Assembly: GCF_006094435.1 (NCBI RefSeq)
Contig: NZ_CP034783.1
Span: forward strand, 3,685,001-3,749,000
DNA: 64,000 nucleotides
Direction: 5' to 3'
Source: Pseudomonas sp. MPC6
Lineage (GTDB): Bacteria; Pseudomonadota; Gammaproteobacteria; Pseudomonadales; Pseudomonadaceae
Shown: in pieces, positions 1-9,482 of the stretch
How the letters are laid out: every line of letters starts with the position of its first letter
How positions within the stretch are numbered: the first letter of the stretch is position 1
The notes under the pieces: model-generated
Database searches by the model: none
What the model saw: the letters and a program-made list of their open reading frames with translations, nothing else
What the model was told of the DNA's origin: nothing
Position numbers and translations under genes: made by a program

Positions 1-1562
1 GGTTCAACCGCCGCTTCGAGCAACTGACCGTAAGTTATCAGGGCTGGGTCGCCTACGCGTTGAAGCGCACCGGTCGCTACCTGTTGATCTACGGCGTGCT
101 GTTGATCGGCCTGGGGATTTGCTTCAGTCGCCTGCCCTCCTCGTTCCTGCCGGTGGAAGACCAGGGCTATACCATCACCGACGTGCAACTGCCGCCGGGT
201 GCGAGCAAGCACCGCACAGTGCAGGTGGTCGAACAGATCGAAGCGCACAACGCCACTGAACCCGGGGTGGGCGACAGCACAGTGATTCTCGGTTTCAGCT
301 TTTCCGGCAGCGGCCAGAACGCGGCATTGGCATTCACCACGCTCAAGGACTGGTCCGATCGCGGCAGCGAGGACTCCGCCAGTTCAATTGCCGACCGCGC
401 CAATATCGCATTGAGCCAGATCAAGGACGCGGTGGCCTTCGCCATCCTGCCGCCGCCCGTGGACGGCCTCGGCACCTCCAGCGGTTTCGAGTTCCGCCTG
501 CAGGATCGTGGTGGCCTCGGCCATGCCACGCTGATGCAGGCGCGCACCGAACTGCTCGAGGCCGCCGAAAAAAGCCCGATCCTGATGAACGTCCGCGAAA
601 GCGCCCTGGCTGAAGCGCCGCAGGTGCAGCTGGAAGTCGACCGCAAACAGGCCAACGCGCTGGGGGTGTCCTTTGCCGACATCGGCAGCGTGCTGTCCAC
701 CGCGGTCGGTTCGGCCTACATCAACGACTTCCCCAACCAGGGGCGGATGCAGCGGGTGGTGGTGCAGGCCGAAGGCGATCAGCGCAGCCAGGTCGCCGAT
801 CTGTTGCACATGCATGTGCGCAACAGCGCTGGAAACATGGTGCCGCTGTCGGCCTTCGTCCAGGCCAAATGGACCCAGGGCCCGGCGCAGCTGACCCGTT
901 ACAACGGTTACCCGGCGATCAGTATTTCCGGCGAACCGAAACCGGGTTACAGCACCGGTGAAGCCATGGCGGAAATCGAGCGGCTGGTGGCGCTTGGTCC
1001 GGCGGGACTGGGCCAGGAATGGACCGGCTTGTCGCTGCAGGAACGCCTGTCGGGCAGCCAGGCGCCGATCCTGCTCGGGTTGTCGTTGCTGATCGTGTTC
1101 CTGTGCCTGGCGGCGTTGTATGAAAGCTGGTCGATCCCGACTTCGGTGTTGCTGGTGGTGCCGCTCGGCGTACTCGGCGCGGTGTTGGCCGTGACCCTGC
1201 GCGGGATGCCCAACGACGTGTTCTTCAAGGTCGGGCTGATCACCATCATCGGCCTGTCGGCGAAGAATGCGATCCTGATCATCGAATTCGCCAAGAGCCT
1301 GGTCGACGAAGGTCACGACCTGATCGACGCCACCCTGCAAGCCGCACGCCTGCGATTGCGGCCGATTGTCATGACCTCACTGGCGTTCATCCTCGGCGTG
1401 GTGCCGCTGGCGATTGCCACGGGCGCCAGTTCGGCGAGCCAGCAAGCCATCGGCACCGGGGTGATCGGCGGGATGATCACCGCGACCCTGGCGGTGCTGT
1501 TCGTGCCGGTGTTTTTCGTGGTGGTGATGAAGCTGGTGCGCACGCGCCCTGACGATATCTAG
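1..1562 (+). CDS. RND multidrug efflux transporter, inner-membrane subunit (3' part)
   Basis: The reading frame is open from base 3 and continues beyond the left edge, so only about 519 C-terminal residues are visible; AcrB/MexB-type pumps are about 1,040 residues. The visible part starts near the middle TM segment, followed by the PVEDQGY motif that opens the second periplasmic half, the porter and docking region, and then the C-terminal TM bundle with [20 protein letters not shown], a hallmark of HAE1-type RND pumps. The family exports drugs or other amphiphiles by proton antiport in a tripartite complex with a membrane-fusion protein and an outer-membrane channel. No channel gene follows, so any partner must lie upstream or elsewhere. 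The family is certain, the substrate unknown. Confidence 0.93.
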   Translation, partial: FNRRFEQLTVSYQGWVAYALKRTGRYLLIYGVLLIGLGICFSRLPSSFLPVEDQGYTITDVQLPPGASKHRTVQVVEQIEAHNATEPGVGDSTVILGFSFSGSGQNAALAFTTLKDWSDRGSEDSASSIADRANIALSQIKDAVAFAILPPPVDGLGTSSGFEFRLQDRGGLGHATLMQARTELLEAAEKSPILMNVRESALAEAPQVQLEVDRKQANALGVSFADIGSVLSTAVGSAYINDFPNQGRMQRVVVQAEGDQRSQVADLLHMHVRNSAGNMVPLSAFVQAKWTQGPAQLTRYNGYPAISISGEPKPGYSTGEAMAEIERLVALGPAGLGQEWTGLSLQERLSGSQAPILLGLSLLIVFLCLAALYESWSIPTSVLLVVPLGVLGAVLAVTLRGMPNDVFFKVGLITIIGLSAKNAILIIEFAKSLVDEGHDLIDATLQAARLRLRPIVMTSLAFILGVVPLAIATGASSASQQAIGTGVIGGMITATLAVLFVPVFFVVVMKLVRTRPDDI

Positions 1563-1577
1563 CCAACAACACATCCC

Positions 1578-1609
1578 CCTGTAGGCGCTGGCAAGCCAGT
1601 TCCTACAGG
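1578..1609. repeat. REP-like palindrome
   Basis: A single hairpin with arms CCTGTAGG and CCTACAGG around TGGCAAGCCA lies just after the RND stop codon. It is a solitary unit of the REP type found elsewhere in the window. It could also act as a transcription-attenuating hairpin between the RND gene and the next gene. Confidence 0.75.
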
Positions 1610-1648
1610 GTGCTATGGTGTTTGCACACCCTGGCCCTTCGAGTACAC

Positions 1649-2290
1649 ATGCCCCTCCTCGCCCGCACCCACCCGCGCCTGTCCGCCGCCGCCACGCTCG
1701 GCATTGCCGTGGGCATCCTGGCTCCGGCCGATTCGATCATCAGCAAAATCCTCTTCGGCTGGAATGCCGGTGTCTGGACTTACCTGGTACTGATGTTCTG
1801 GCTCACCGTGCGCGCCAAGGCGCCGGACGTGAAACGCATCGCCGAGATCGAGGATGAAAACGCCGGGCTGGTGCTGTTCGTCGTGTGCATCGCCGCGATC
1901 GCCAGCCTGGCGACCATCGCTTTCGAGCTGGCCGGCAGCCGGGACCTGGAAACCACCCGCAAGCTGCTGCACTACGGCTTCACTGCCCTGACCGTGATTG
2001 GCTCCTGGCTGCTGATCGGGGTAATCTTCAGCGTGCACTACGCACGACTGTTCTACACCTGGCACGGCAAGGACCCGGCACTGCGTTTTGCCGAAGGTTT
2101 GACGAACCCCGATTACTGGGACTTCCTGTACTTCTCGTTCACCATCGGCGTGGCGGTGCAGACCTCGGATGTCGGGGTGGCGACCCGGGAGTTGCGCAAG
2201 ATCGTGCTGGCACAGTCGCTGATCGGCTTTGTGTTCAATACGGCCATTCTCGGCTTCTCGATCAACATCGCGGCAGGCCTGTTCAACTGA
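1649..2290 (+). CDS. DUF1345 family membrane protein
   Basis: A 213-residue very hydrophobic protein with about five membrane segments, ending in a conserved stretch ([17 protein letters not shown]) typical of the DUF1345 family. I chose ATG 1649 because the longer reading from GTG 1610 would begin inside the REP hairpin. Function is unknown; the family is widespread in proteobacteria. It follows the RND gene in the same direction but is separated by a hairpin, so co-transcription is doubtful. Confidence 0.82.
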   Translation: MPLLARTHPRLSAAATLGIAVGILAPADSIISKILFGWNAGVWTYLVLMFWLTVRAKAPDVKRIAEIEDENAGLVLFVVCIAAIASLATIAFELAGSRDLETTRKLLHYGFTALTVIGSWLLIGVIFSVHYARLFYTWHGKDPALRFAEGLTNPDYWDFLYFSFTIGVAVQTSDVGVATRELRKIVLAQSLIGFVFNTAILGFSINIAAGLFN

Positions 2291-2366
2291 TCCGTGCACA
2301 AACGTTCTAGTCGCCACCCTCGACACCGGCGTTCAATAGCTCGGCAACCCGTTTCGCAGGTGCAGC

Positions 2367-3206
2367 ATGACCACTCACAACTGGATCGACCTGGCCCAGG
2401 ATGCCGACACCGGCATCGAGACGCTGCGCGCGCATTTCAGGGGCCACGCCTACGACCCGCATTGGCATGACAGCTATCTGGTGGGCGTTACCGAGCAAGG
2501 GGTTCAGCAGTTCCACTGTCGGCGGGCGAAACATCAAAGCACGCCGGGCAAGGTGTTCCTGCTCGAACCCGGTGATATCCATGACGGCGAAGCACCGACC
2601 GAGGATGGCTTCACCTATCGCATGCTGTACCTCGATCCGCAGTGGTTGCAGCGTGAACTCAGTGCGGTGTTCGACAACGCTGCGCAAAACAGTCAATTGA
2701 GTTTCGCCAATACCCTGGCCACTGACGTGCGGCTGGCCCACGCCACAAGCCTGGCATTTCAGGCCCTGCATCAGGGCGAGCTGAAGATCGTGCGCCAGAC
2801 CGCACTCGACGGCTTGCTCGAGCGCCTTACCGGCCATCTGCACTGGCGGGCGCGTTATGGCGAGGATCCACGTCTGCCGCTGGTGGCGAAGCAGGCGCGG
2901 GAGTATCTGCACGCCAACGCTCGATACGACATCGGCCTCGATCAACTGGCCAGCGCAACGGGCGTCGATCGCTTCCGCCTGACCCGCGCGTTCAAGGCGG
3001 CTTTTGGTATCGCACCCCACGCCTATCTGGTGCAACTGCGCCTGGCGACAGCTCGTCGAATGCTGGCCCGCGGTGAGCAACCGGCGACGGTGGCCATGGA
3101 GCTGGGGTTTGCCGATCAGAGCCATCTGGGCCGTTGGTTCGTGCGCGCCTACGGCCTGACGCCCGCACTGTATCGCAAGCGCTGCTCAAATCTTCCAGAC
3201 AGGTAA
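2367..3206 (+). CDS. AraC family transcriptional regulator
   Basis: 279 residues. The N-terminal half is a cupin-like sensor (H-x-H-x-DSYLVGV, then LLEPGDIHDGE). The C-terminal ~100 residues hold two helix-turn-helix units of the AraC/XylS type (IGLDQLASATGVDRFRLTRAFK, shown in part, and a second unit ending in FADQSHLGRWF). Start at ATG 2367 has CAGG seven bases upstream. The next gene, 51 bp downstream on the same strand, encodes a LysE-type exporter. This regulator-exporter arrangement is common in Pseudomonas, and the regulator probably controls the exporter, although the effector molecule cannot be read from sequence. Confidence 0.9.
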   Translation: MTTHNWIDLAQDADTGIETLRAHFRGHAYDPHWHDSYLVGVTEQGVQQFHCRRAKHQSTPGKVFLLEPGDIHDGEAPTEDGFTYRMLYLDPQWLQRELSAVFDNAAQNSQLSFANTLATDVRLAHATSLAFQALHQGELKIVRQTALDGLLERLTGHLHWRARYGEDPRLPLVAKQAREYLHANARYDIGLDQLASATGVDRFRLTRAFKAAFGIAPHAYLVQLRLATARRMLARGEQPATVAMELGFADQSHLGRWFVRAYGLTPALYRKRCSNLPDR

Positions 3207-3257
3207 CCCGGCAATTGTGAAGATCGTATTCAACGATTTTCAACGGAGTTGCCTGCC

Positions 3258-3866
3258 ATGTTGTCTTCTTTCCCGACGTTCTTGCCCTTCCTGTTATTTG
3301 CGTTCGTGGCCTCGATCACCCCCGGCCCGACCAATATCCTGGTGTTGAGCAACAGTGCCCGATATGGCTTGGCGGCTGCGGTCCCGATCATCTTCGGCGC
3401 CTGTGCCAGCGCCGCGACCATTGTGCTGCTGGTCGGCACCGGGGCCGGTTCGTCGTTGACCGCGCTGCCCATGGTGCAATCCACCATGCAGTGGGTAGGC
3501 GTGACCTGGTTGAGTTACCTGGCGTGGCAGATATTCAGCGCACCCGCTGCAGGCCTCAAACCCAATGACAGCGACGCTCGCCTCGGATGGGTGGGGGCCG
3601 CCAGCCTGCAATTGATCAACCCGAAAACCTGGATGATGGCGCTGGCCGTTGTCAGCGTGTTTGCTGGCGGTGGCGAGCAACGCCTGGGCCAGGTGGTGTA
3701 TTTGTCGCTGGCCTTTTTCCTGATATCCCTGCCGTGCCTCGGCGTCTGGGCCTTGCTCGGCGCGGGCTCAACGGGCTGGTTGCGCTCGCCGCGGGCGATA
3801 CAAGGTTTCAATCGCTGCATGGCCCTGTTACTGCTGGGATCGACCTGGTTGGGCGTGTTGACCTGA
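3258..3866 (+). CDS. LysE/RhtB family amino-acid exporter
   Basis: 202 residues with six predicted membrane segments and the family signature ITPGPTNILVLSNSARYG near the N terminus. LysE/RhtB proteins export amino acids such as lysine, homoserine or threonine across the inner membrane. ATG 3258 has CGGAG about nine bases upstream; the longer TTG 3249 start has no room for a ribosome site. It follows the AraC regulator and probably forms a unit with it. Substrate not determinable. Confidence 0.88.
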   Translation: MLSSFPTFLPFLLFAFVASITPGPTNILVLSNSARYGLAAAVPIIFGACASAATIVLLVGTGAGSSLTALPMVQSTMQWVGVTWLSYLAWQIFSAPAAGLKPNDSDARLGWVGAASLQLINPKTWMMALAVVSVFAGGGEQRLGQVVYLSLAFFLISLPCLGVWALLGAGSTGWLRSPRAIQGFNRCMALLLLGSTWLGVLT

Positions 3867-3938
3867 GCACCACCCGTCGACTTTTTTCGTTGTTCGATCA
3901 ATCCGGCACTTGACGGCGGATTCGTTTCTGGTGTCTTC

Positions 3939-3952
3939 TGAAACCGGTTTCA
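3939..3952. promoter_or_regulatory. PtxS operator upstream of ptxS
   Basis: A perfect 14-bp palindrome, TGAAACCGGTTTCA, 47 bp before the ptxS start. This is the known PtxS operator of Pseudomonas 2-ketogluconate loci, so it predicts autoregulation. A further GGTTTCAGACC half-site lies at 3988-3998, directly before the GTG start. Confidence 0.92.
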
Positions 3953-3998
3953 GTGCCAGGCACGCAAACCTAATAAATCCAATAAAAGGTTTCAGACC

Positions 3999-5021
3999 GT
4001 GAACGATTTTTCCGCCGCCCAACGCAGCCGCGTGACCATGCTCGACGTGGCTGAACATGCCAAGGTTTCCAAGGCCAGCGTCTCGCGGTTCATCGGCGAA
4101 GACCGCGCCCTGCTCTCCGATGCGATCGCATTGCGCATCGAGCAGGCAATTGCCGAACTGGGCTACCGCCCGAACCAGATGGCCCGCGGCCTGAAGCGCG
4201 GCCGCACGCGCCTGATCGGCATGCTGGTGGCCGATATCCGCAACCCTTATTCGATTGCCGTGATGCACGGGGTGGAAACCGCCTGCCGTCAGCATGGCTA
4301 CAGCCTGGTGGTGTGCAACACCGACCGCGATGACGAGCAGGAACGCCAGCACCTGGCCCTGCTGCGCTCCTACAACATCGAAGGCCTGATCGTGAATACC
4401 CTCGGCCACCACCGCGATGAATTGCGCGAGCTGCATCGGGAAATGCCGCTGGTGCTGGTAGACCGTAAAGTCGAGCAACTCGAGAGCGATCTGGTCGGGC
4501 TGGACAACCCGGCGGCGGTCGAAATGGCCGTCGCCCACCTTGAAGACCGCGGCTATCGCGACGTGCTGCTGGTCACCGAACCGTTCGACGGCACCAGTTC
4601 GCGAATCGAGCGGGTCAGCAGCTTCAGGGCGCAGATTGCCCAGCGTCCGGCCCTTCGCGGCACCCTGATCGAAACCGGCAGCGGACTGACGGCGCAGCTG
4701 AAAACTTTCCTCGATAACCCTGGCCCCGGGCCGAAAGCACTGTTCTGCGCGAACGGTATTGCGGCGCTGGCCAGCACCCATTCACTGCGCGAATTGCAGT
4801 GCAACCTGTTCGAGGATGTCGGCCTGATCGCCCTTGATGACCTGGATTGGTACCCGCTGGTGGGCAGCGGCATCACCGCCCTCGCCCAGCCGACGGCAGA
4901 GATCGGCGCCAGTGCGTTCGAGTGTTTGCTCAAGCGGTTGCGCGGGGATGACGGGCCGGTGCGGACTGTGGATTTTTCGGCGCGGTTGATTGTAAGGGGG
5001 TCGACCAGTGTTCCAACGTGA
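3999..5021 (+). CDS. ptxS: PtxS, LacI-family repressor of 2-ketogluconate catabolism
   Basis: 340 residues. The LacI-type helix-turn-helix is at the N terminus (VTMLDVAEHAKVSKASVSRF), followed by the periplasmic-binding-protein-like effector domain (RLIGMLVADIRNPY, then FCANGIAALA). The GTG start at 3999 has AAAGGT upstream. It lies directly upstream of kguEKTD, and identical 14-bp palindromes occur before it and before kguE. In characterised pseudomonads PtxS represses this operon and its own gene until 2-ketogluconate binds. Gene order and operator agree, so the assignment is firm. Confidence 0.93.
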   Translation: MNDFSAAQRSRVTMLDVAEHAKVSKASVSRFIGEDRALLSDAIALRIEQAIAELGYRPNQMARGLKRGRTRLIGMLVADIRNPYSIAVMHGVETACRQHGYSLVVCNTDRDDEQERQHLALLRSYNIEGLIVNTLGHHRDELRELHREMPLVLVDRKVEQLESDLVGLDNPAAVEMAVAHLEDRGYRDVLLVTEPFDGTSSRIERVSSFRAQIAQRPALRGTLIETGSGLTAQLKTFLDNPGPGPKALFCANGIAALASTHSLRELQCNLFEDVGLIALDDLDWYPLVGSGITALAQPTAEIGASAFECLLKRLRGDDGPVRTVDFSARLIVRGSTSVPT

Positions 5022-5028
5022 CGACGCC

Positions 5029-5092
5029 TTCGCTGGCAAGCCAGCTCCTACACAGGCACCGCGGTCTCCTGTAGGAGCTGGTTGCCAGCGAA
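5029..5092. repeat. REP doublet (TGGCTTGCCAGCGAA type)
   Basis: Two inverted copies, TTCGCTGGCAAGCCAGCTCC and its mirror, separated by about 20 bp, lie just after the ptxS stop. They can form a long hairpin between ptxS and the kguE operator, and may end ptxS transcription. Confidence 0.88.
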
Positions 5093-5147
5093 GTCACCCG
5101 AACAATCACCACCGAATTCAATTGAACACCCTTTTTTCGAACAAAAA

Positions 5148-5161
5148 TGAAACCGGTTTCA
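5148..5161. promoter_or_regulatory. PtxS operator upstream of kguE
   Basis: Perfect palindrome TGAAACCGGTTTCA, identical to the site before ptxS and ending 13 bp before the kguE ATG. Binding here would block initiation or early elongation of the kguEKTD operon. Confidence 0.93.
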
Positions 5162-5174
5162 GAGGTCAATAACA

Positions 5175-5957
5175 ATGAATAAACCACCCGTCTCCATCAG
5201 CCTCTCCAGCTACGGCGCCGACCTGGTGCGCCAACGTGGCCAAGGCAGCTTCATCGACATCCTGGCCGCCGCCGGCGCCACCCGCATCGAGTGGCGCGAA
5301 GAACTGTTGACCGTCGAAGACCCGTTACAGCTGGCCGACGCCACCCGCGCCCAAGGCCTCGAAAGCGTGTATTCCTCGCCGATGGAGCTGTGGCTGGCCG
5401 GCCAGTCGAAACCCAATCCCGAACTGGCCGAGGCCCTGCAACGCGCCCAGGCCTTCGGCGCCAAATGGCTGAAGGTTTCCCTGGGCTATTTCACCGACAC
5501 CTGCGACCTTCAAACCCTGAATCAACTGCTGGGCAAGAGTACCGTGCAGTTGCTGGTGGAAAACGACCAGACCCTGCACGGCGGGCGCATCGAACCCTTC
5601 CAGCGCTTTTTCGCCGCCGTCGAGCAACACCACCTGCCGATCAAAATGACCTTCGACATCGGCAACTGGCACTGGCAGGACCAGCCGGCCGCCAACGCCG
5701 CGCGGCTGCTCGGTCGCCACGTCGGTTATGTGCACTGCAAGGCCGTGTCGCGCCGCGCCGACGGCAAACTGGTCGCTATCCCACCGACCGCCAGCGACCT
5801 GCAACTGTGGGAACAACTGCTGCGGCACATGGCCCAAGGTGTGATGCGGGCGGCGGAATATCCGCTGCAAGGCGAGGATTTGCTGCAACTCACCACCGAC
5901 CACGTCGCGACGCTTGCCCGCCTCGGCCAACACCGCCTGGAGCGCGCTCATGTCTGA
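5175..5957 (+). CDS. kguE: KguE, sugar phosphate isomerase/epimerase-like protein
   Basis: 260 residues of the xylose-isomerase-like TIM-barrel family (AP endonuclease 2 fold), with metal-ligand-like segments [27 protein letters not shown] and VGYVHCKA. It is the first gene of the operon behind the PtxS operator and overlaps kguK by 8 bp (ATGTCTGA). In Pseudomonas the kguE product belongs to the 2-ketogluconate utilisation pathway, but its exact reaction is not settled. The family call is strong from gene order; the reaction is not claimed. Confidence 0.88.
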   Translation: MNKPPVSISLSSYGADLVRQRGQGSFIDILAAAGATRIEWREELLTVEDPLQLADATRAQGLESVYSSPMELWLAGQSKPNPELAEALQRAQAFGAKWLKVSLGYFTDTCDLQTLNQLLGKSTVQLLVENDQTLHGGRIEPFQRFFAAVEQHHLPIKMTFDIGNWHWQDQPAANAARLLGRHVGYVHCKAVSRRADGKLVAIPPTASDLQLWEQLLRHMAQGVMRAAEYPLQGEDLLQLTTDHVATLARLGQHRLERAHV

Positions 5958-6996
5958 ATTCGATATCCTGTCGTTTGGCGAAACCATGGCGATGTTCGTT
6001 GCCGAGCAGAGCGGTGAACTGGCCGAGGTCGGTCATTTCCACAAACGCATTGCCGGCGCCGACAGCAACGTCGCCATCGGGTTGTCGCGTCTGGGGTTCA
6101 AGGTGGCGTGGCTGAGCCGCGTCGGTGCCGATTCCCTGGGTCGCTTCGTCGTCGACACCCTGGAGAAAGAAGGCCTGGACTGCAGCAACGTCGCCATCGA
6201 TAGCGCGCACCCGACCGGTTTTCAGCTCAAGTCTCGCACCGATGATGGCGGCGATCCGGTGGTCGAGTACTTCCGGCGCGGATCGGCGGCGAGTCATTTG
6301 TCGCCGCAGTCCATCATGCCCGAGTTGCTCAAGGCCCGGCACCTGCACGCCACCGGCATTCCCCCGGCGCTGTCTGCCAGTGCCCGGGAAATGTCCTTTG
6401 AATTGATGACCCGCATGCGCGACGCCGGGCGCAGTGTGTCCTTCGACCCGAACCTGCGCCCGAGCCTGTGGGCCAGCACGCAACAGATGATCGGCGAAAT
6501 CAATCGCCTCGCCGCCCTCGCCCATTGGGTGCTGCCGGGCTTGAGCGAAGGTCGCCTGCTGACCGGTTTCGAAGACCCGGCCGACATCGCGGCGTTTTAC
6601 CTCGACCAGGGCGCCGAAGCCGTGGCGATCAAGCTGGGGCCGCATGGAGCGTATTACCGCACCCGTCTGGATCAGGGTTTTGTCGCTGGCGTGCCCGTAG
6701 CAACGGTGGTCGATACGGTCGGTGCCGGCGACGGGTTTGCCGTCGGCATGATCAGCGCCCTCCTGGAAAACCACAGCTTTGCCGACGCCGTAAAGCGCGC
6801 CAACTGGATTGGCAGCCGGGCGGTGCAGAGTCGGGGGGATATGGAGGGGTTGCCTACTCGGTCCGAAATGTCCGTCGAATTCGAGGCCGCCTTCGCGAGC
6901 AGGCTCGCTCCCACCGGGGATCTGCAGTGTTCACACAACCCCTGCGGGAGCGGGCTTGCCCGCGAAGAGGCCCGCACAGTCACTGAAAATTTTTAA
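5950..6996 (+). CDS. kguK: KguK, 2-ketogluconate kinase (PfkB family) with REP-encoded tail
   Basis: 348 residues from ATG 5950. It is a PfkB/ribokinase-type sugar kinase: the N-terminal fold starts [11 protein letters not shown], and the C-terminal signature [13 protein letters not shown] carries the catalytic aspartate. It would phosphorylate 2-ketogluconate to 2-keto-6-phosphogluconate in the cytoplasm. The body ends near EFEAAF; after that the reading frame runs through a REP doublet (6891-6967) and gives about 33 extra residues (ASRLAPTG...[10 protein letters not shown]). The tail is therefore derived from the repeat rather than from the kinase fold. Start overlaps kguE, implying translational coupling. 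Confidence 0.9.
   Translation: MSEFDILSFGETMAMFVAEQSGELAEVGHFHKRIAGADSNVAIGLSRLGFKVAWLSRVGADSLGRFVVDTLEKEGLDCSNVAIDSAHPTGFQLKSRTDDGGDPVVEYFRRGSAASHLSPQSIMPELLKARHLHATGIPPALSASAREMSFELMTRMRDAGRSVSFDPNLRPSLWASTQQMIGEINRLAALAHWVLPGLSEGRLLTGFEDPADIAAFYLDQGAEAVAIKLGPHGAYYRTRLDQGFVAGVPVATVVDTVGAGDGFAVGMISALLENHSFADAVKRANWIGSRAVQSRGDMEGLPTRSEMSVEFEAAFASRLAPTGDLQCSHNPCGSGLAREEARTVTENF
6891..6967. repeat. REP doublet inside the 3' end of kguK
   Basis: Inverted arms CTTCGCGAGCAGGCTCGCTC and GAGCGGGCTTGCCCGCGAAG flank about 35 bp. The element lies within the open frame of kguK and is translated. It precedes kguT by 75 bp. Confidence 0.85.
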
Positions 6997-7041
6997 CCCG
7001 TTACCTGCTGCGACAAAAACAACAAGCTCAGGAGCACCACC

Positions 7042-8340
7042 ATGAAAACCGCAACCCTCGCCGCCCGCCGCTGGTGGTACATCATGCCCATCGTGTTCAT
7101 CACCTACAGCCTGGCGTATCTGGACCGCGCCAACTACGGATTCGCCGCCGCCTCCGGCATGGCGGCGGACCTGATGATCACCCCCGGCCTGTCATCCATG
7201 CTCGGCGCGCTGTTCTTCCTCGGCTACTTTTTCTTCCAGGTGCCCGGTGCGATCTACGCACAGAAACACAGCGTGAAAAAACTGATTTTCGTCAGCCTGA
7301 TCCTCTGGGGCAGCCTGGCCACCTTGACCGGGATCGTCTCCAACGCCTACTGGCTGATCGTCATCCGCTTCATGCTCGGCGTGGTCGAAGCCGCGGTCAT
7401 GCCGGCGATGCTGGTGTACCTGTGCCACTGGTTCACCCGTGCCGAACGCTCGCGCGCCAATACCTTCCTGATCCTCGGCAACCCGGTGACCATGCTCTGG
7501 ATGTCGGTGGTGTCGGGCTATCTGGTGCAGCATTACAGCTGGCGCTGGATGTTCATCATCGAAGGCTTGCCGGCAGTGCTCTGGGCGTTTATCTGGTGGC
7601 GCCTGGCCGATGACCGTCCGGCCCAAGCCAAGTGGCTGACCGATCAGGAAAAACAGGATCTGGAAAGCGCCCTGGCCGCCGAACAGGTGGGCATCAAGGC
7701 CGTGAAGAACTACGCTGAAGCCTTCCGCTCGCCCAAAGTGATCATCCTCGCCCTGCAGTTTTTCTGCTGGAGCATCGGCGTCTACGGCTTCGTGCTCTGG
7801 TTGCCGTCGATCCTCAAGGCCGGTGCGCAAATGGACATGATCGAGGCCGGCTGGCTCTCGGCGCTGCCATACCTGGCCGCCGTGATCGGCATGCTGCTGG
7901 TGTCCTGGGGCTCGGACAAACTGCAAAAACGTAAACGCTTCGTCTGGCCGCCGCTGCTGATCGCCTCGATTGCGTTCTACGGCTCATACGCCCTGGGCGC
8001 TGAACATTTCTGGTGGTCCTACACCCTGCTGGTGATTGCCGGCGCGTGCATGTACGCGCCTTACGGGCCGTTTTTTGCCATCGTCCCGGAAATCCTTCCC
8101 GCCAACGTCGCCGGTGGCGCCATGGCACTGATCAACAGCATGGGAGCGCTCGGTTCGTTCGGCGGCTCCTATCTGGTCGGTTACCTGAACAGCTCCACCG
8201 GTTCGCCCGGCGCGTCCTACCTGTTGATGAGCGGTGCGCTAATGCTGTCGGTGGTGCTGACGCTTTTCCTCAAGCCCGGCGCCAGTGACCGGGAGCGGCC
8301 CGGAGTCGCGCTGACACGCCGTACCGCGGCCCACTCCTGA
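7042..8340 (+). CDS. kguT: KguT, 2-ketogluconate MFS transporter
   Basis: 432 residues with about twelve membrane segments, of the anion:cation symporter family of the major facilitator superfamily (start YSLAYLDRANYGFA, then the loop FFFQVPGAIYAQKHSVKK). ATG 7042 has AGGAG eight bases upstream. Third gene of the kgu operon; the family imports sugar acids with protons, and the context points to 2-ketogluconate. The operon relation depends on transcription reading through the kguK REP hairpin. Confidence 0.92.
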   Translation: MKTATLAARRWWYIMPIVFITYSLAYLDRANYGFAAASGMAADLMITPGLSSMLGALFFLGYFFFQVPGAIYAQKHSVKKLIFVSLILWGSLATLTGIVSNAYWLIVIRFMLGVVEAAVMPAMLVYLCHWFTRAERSRANTFLILGNPVTMLWMSVVSGYLVQHYSWRWMFIIEGLPAVLWAFIWWRLADDRPAQAKWLTDQEKQDLESALAAEQVGIKAVKNYAEAFRSPKVIILALQFFCWSIGVYGFVLWLPSILKAGAQMDMIEAGWLSALPYLAAVIGMLLVSWGSDKLQKRKRFVWPPLLIASIAFYGSYALGAEHFWWSYTLLVIAGACMYAPYGPFFAIVPEILPANVAGGAMALINSMGALGSFGGSYLVGYLNSSTGSPGASYLLMSGALMLSVVLTLFLKPGASDRERPGVALTRRTAAHS

Positions 8341-8361
8341 ATCTAGATTGAGATGACCACC

Positions 8362-9339
8362 ATGAAAAAGCAGGTTGTTCTATACAAGAAGCTGTCACCG
8401 CTGCTGATGGCGCGCCTGCAGGCACAGGCTGAAGTGACCCTGATCGAAAGCCTCGACGCCACCGGCCTGGCGCAATTGCGCGAAGCCCTGCCCCGGGCTC
8501 ACGGCTTGCTCGGTGCCAGCCTGAAACTGGATGCCGCGCTGTTGGACCTGGCGCCTCACCTTGAAGCGATCGCCAGCGTTTCCGTGGGCGTCGACAACTA
8601 CGACATCGATTACCTGACCGAGCGGCGAATCCTGCTCAGCAACACCCCGGACGTGCTCACCGAAACCACCGCCGACACCGGTTTCGCACTGATCCTGGCG
8701 ACGGCCCGGCGTGTCGTGGAACTGGCCAACGTGGTTCGCGCCGGCGAGTGGACGCGCAATGTCGGCCCTGCGCAGTTCGGCACCGACGTGCACGGCAAGG
8801 TCCTGGGTATCATCGGCATGGGGCGCATCGGCGAGGCGCTGGCGCAGCGTGGACACTTTGGTTTTGGCATGCCGGTCATCTACCACAGCCATTCGCCGAA
8901 ACCGGCGGTGGAACAGCGTTTCGATGCGCAATACCGCAGCTTGCCGGCGCTGTTGCAGCAGGCGGATTTCGTCTGCCTGACGCTGCCGCTGACGGCTGAA
9001 ACCGAGGGGCTGATTGGCGCCGAACAGTTTGCGCTGATGGGGCCCGAGACGATCTTCATCAACATTTCCCGGGGCAAGGTGGTGGATGAAGCGGCGTTGA
9101 TCGAGGCATTGCGTGAGGGGCAGATTCGCGCGGCGGGGCTTGATGTGTTCGAGCGCGAGCCGTTGAATCCCGACTCGCCGTTGTTGCAATTGAACAATGT
9201 GGTGGCGACGCCGCATATTGGTTCGGCGACCCATGAGACGCGCGAGGCCATGGCTCGTTGTGCGGTGGATAATCTGCTGGCGGCGCTGGCTGGGGAGCGG
9301 CCGGCTAATTTGGTGAATGTGCAAGCGTGGAAGGCCTGA
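8362..9339 (+). CDS. kguD: KguD, 2-ketogluconate-6-phosphate reductase
   Basis: 325 residues (328 if ATG 8353 is used; I prefer 8362 because GAG at 8350-8352 is well spaced for it). It is a D-isomer-specific 2-hydroxyacid dehydrogenase: NAD(P)-binding motif GIIGMGRIGEALAQRG in the middle, active-site arginine in NISRGKVVDE, and histidine in TPHIGSATHETRE. It reduces 2-keto-6-phosphogluconate to 6-phosphogluconate, which enters the Entner-Doudoroff or pentose phosphate routes. Last gene of the operon, followed by a REP doublet. Confidence 0.92.
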   Translation: MKKQVVLYKKLSPLLMARLQAQAEVTLIESLDATGLAQLREALPRAHGLLGASLKLDAALLDLAPHLEAIASVSVGVDNYDIDYLTERRILLSNTPDVLTETTADTGFALILATARRVVELANVVRAGEWTRNVGPAQFGTDVHGKVLGIIGMGRIGEALAQRGHFGFGMPVIYHSHSPKPAVEQRFDAQYRSLPALLQQADFVCLTLPLTAETEGLIGAEQFALMGPETIFINISRGKVVDEAALIEALREGQIRAAGLDVFEREPLNPDSPLLQLNNVVATPHIGSATHETREAMARCAVDNLLAALAGERPANLVNVQAWKA

Positions 9340-9363
9340 TGGATCTAGCGTTTATGAGATAGT

Positions 9364-9457
9364 CTTCGCTGGCAAGCCAGCTCCTACAGGGATCTGCACC
9401 GAACACAGATATTGTGTACGCCGTGGATCCCTGTGGGAGCGGGCTTGCCAGCGAAGG
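9364..9457. repeat. REP doublet downstream of kguD
   Basis: Arms CTTCGCTGGCAAGCCAGCTC and GAGCGGGCTTGCCAGCGAAG face each other across about 55 bp, between the convergent kguD and aruH-like genes. The arms are from two slightly different REP subtypes. Confidence 0.88.
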
Positions 9458-9482
9458 GGCCGACAAACCCGACACACATCTA

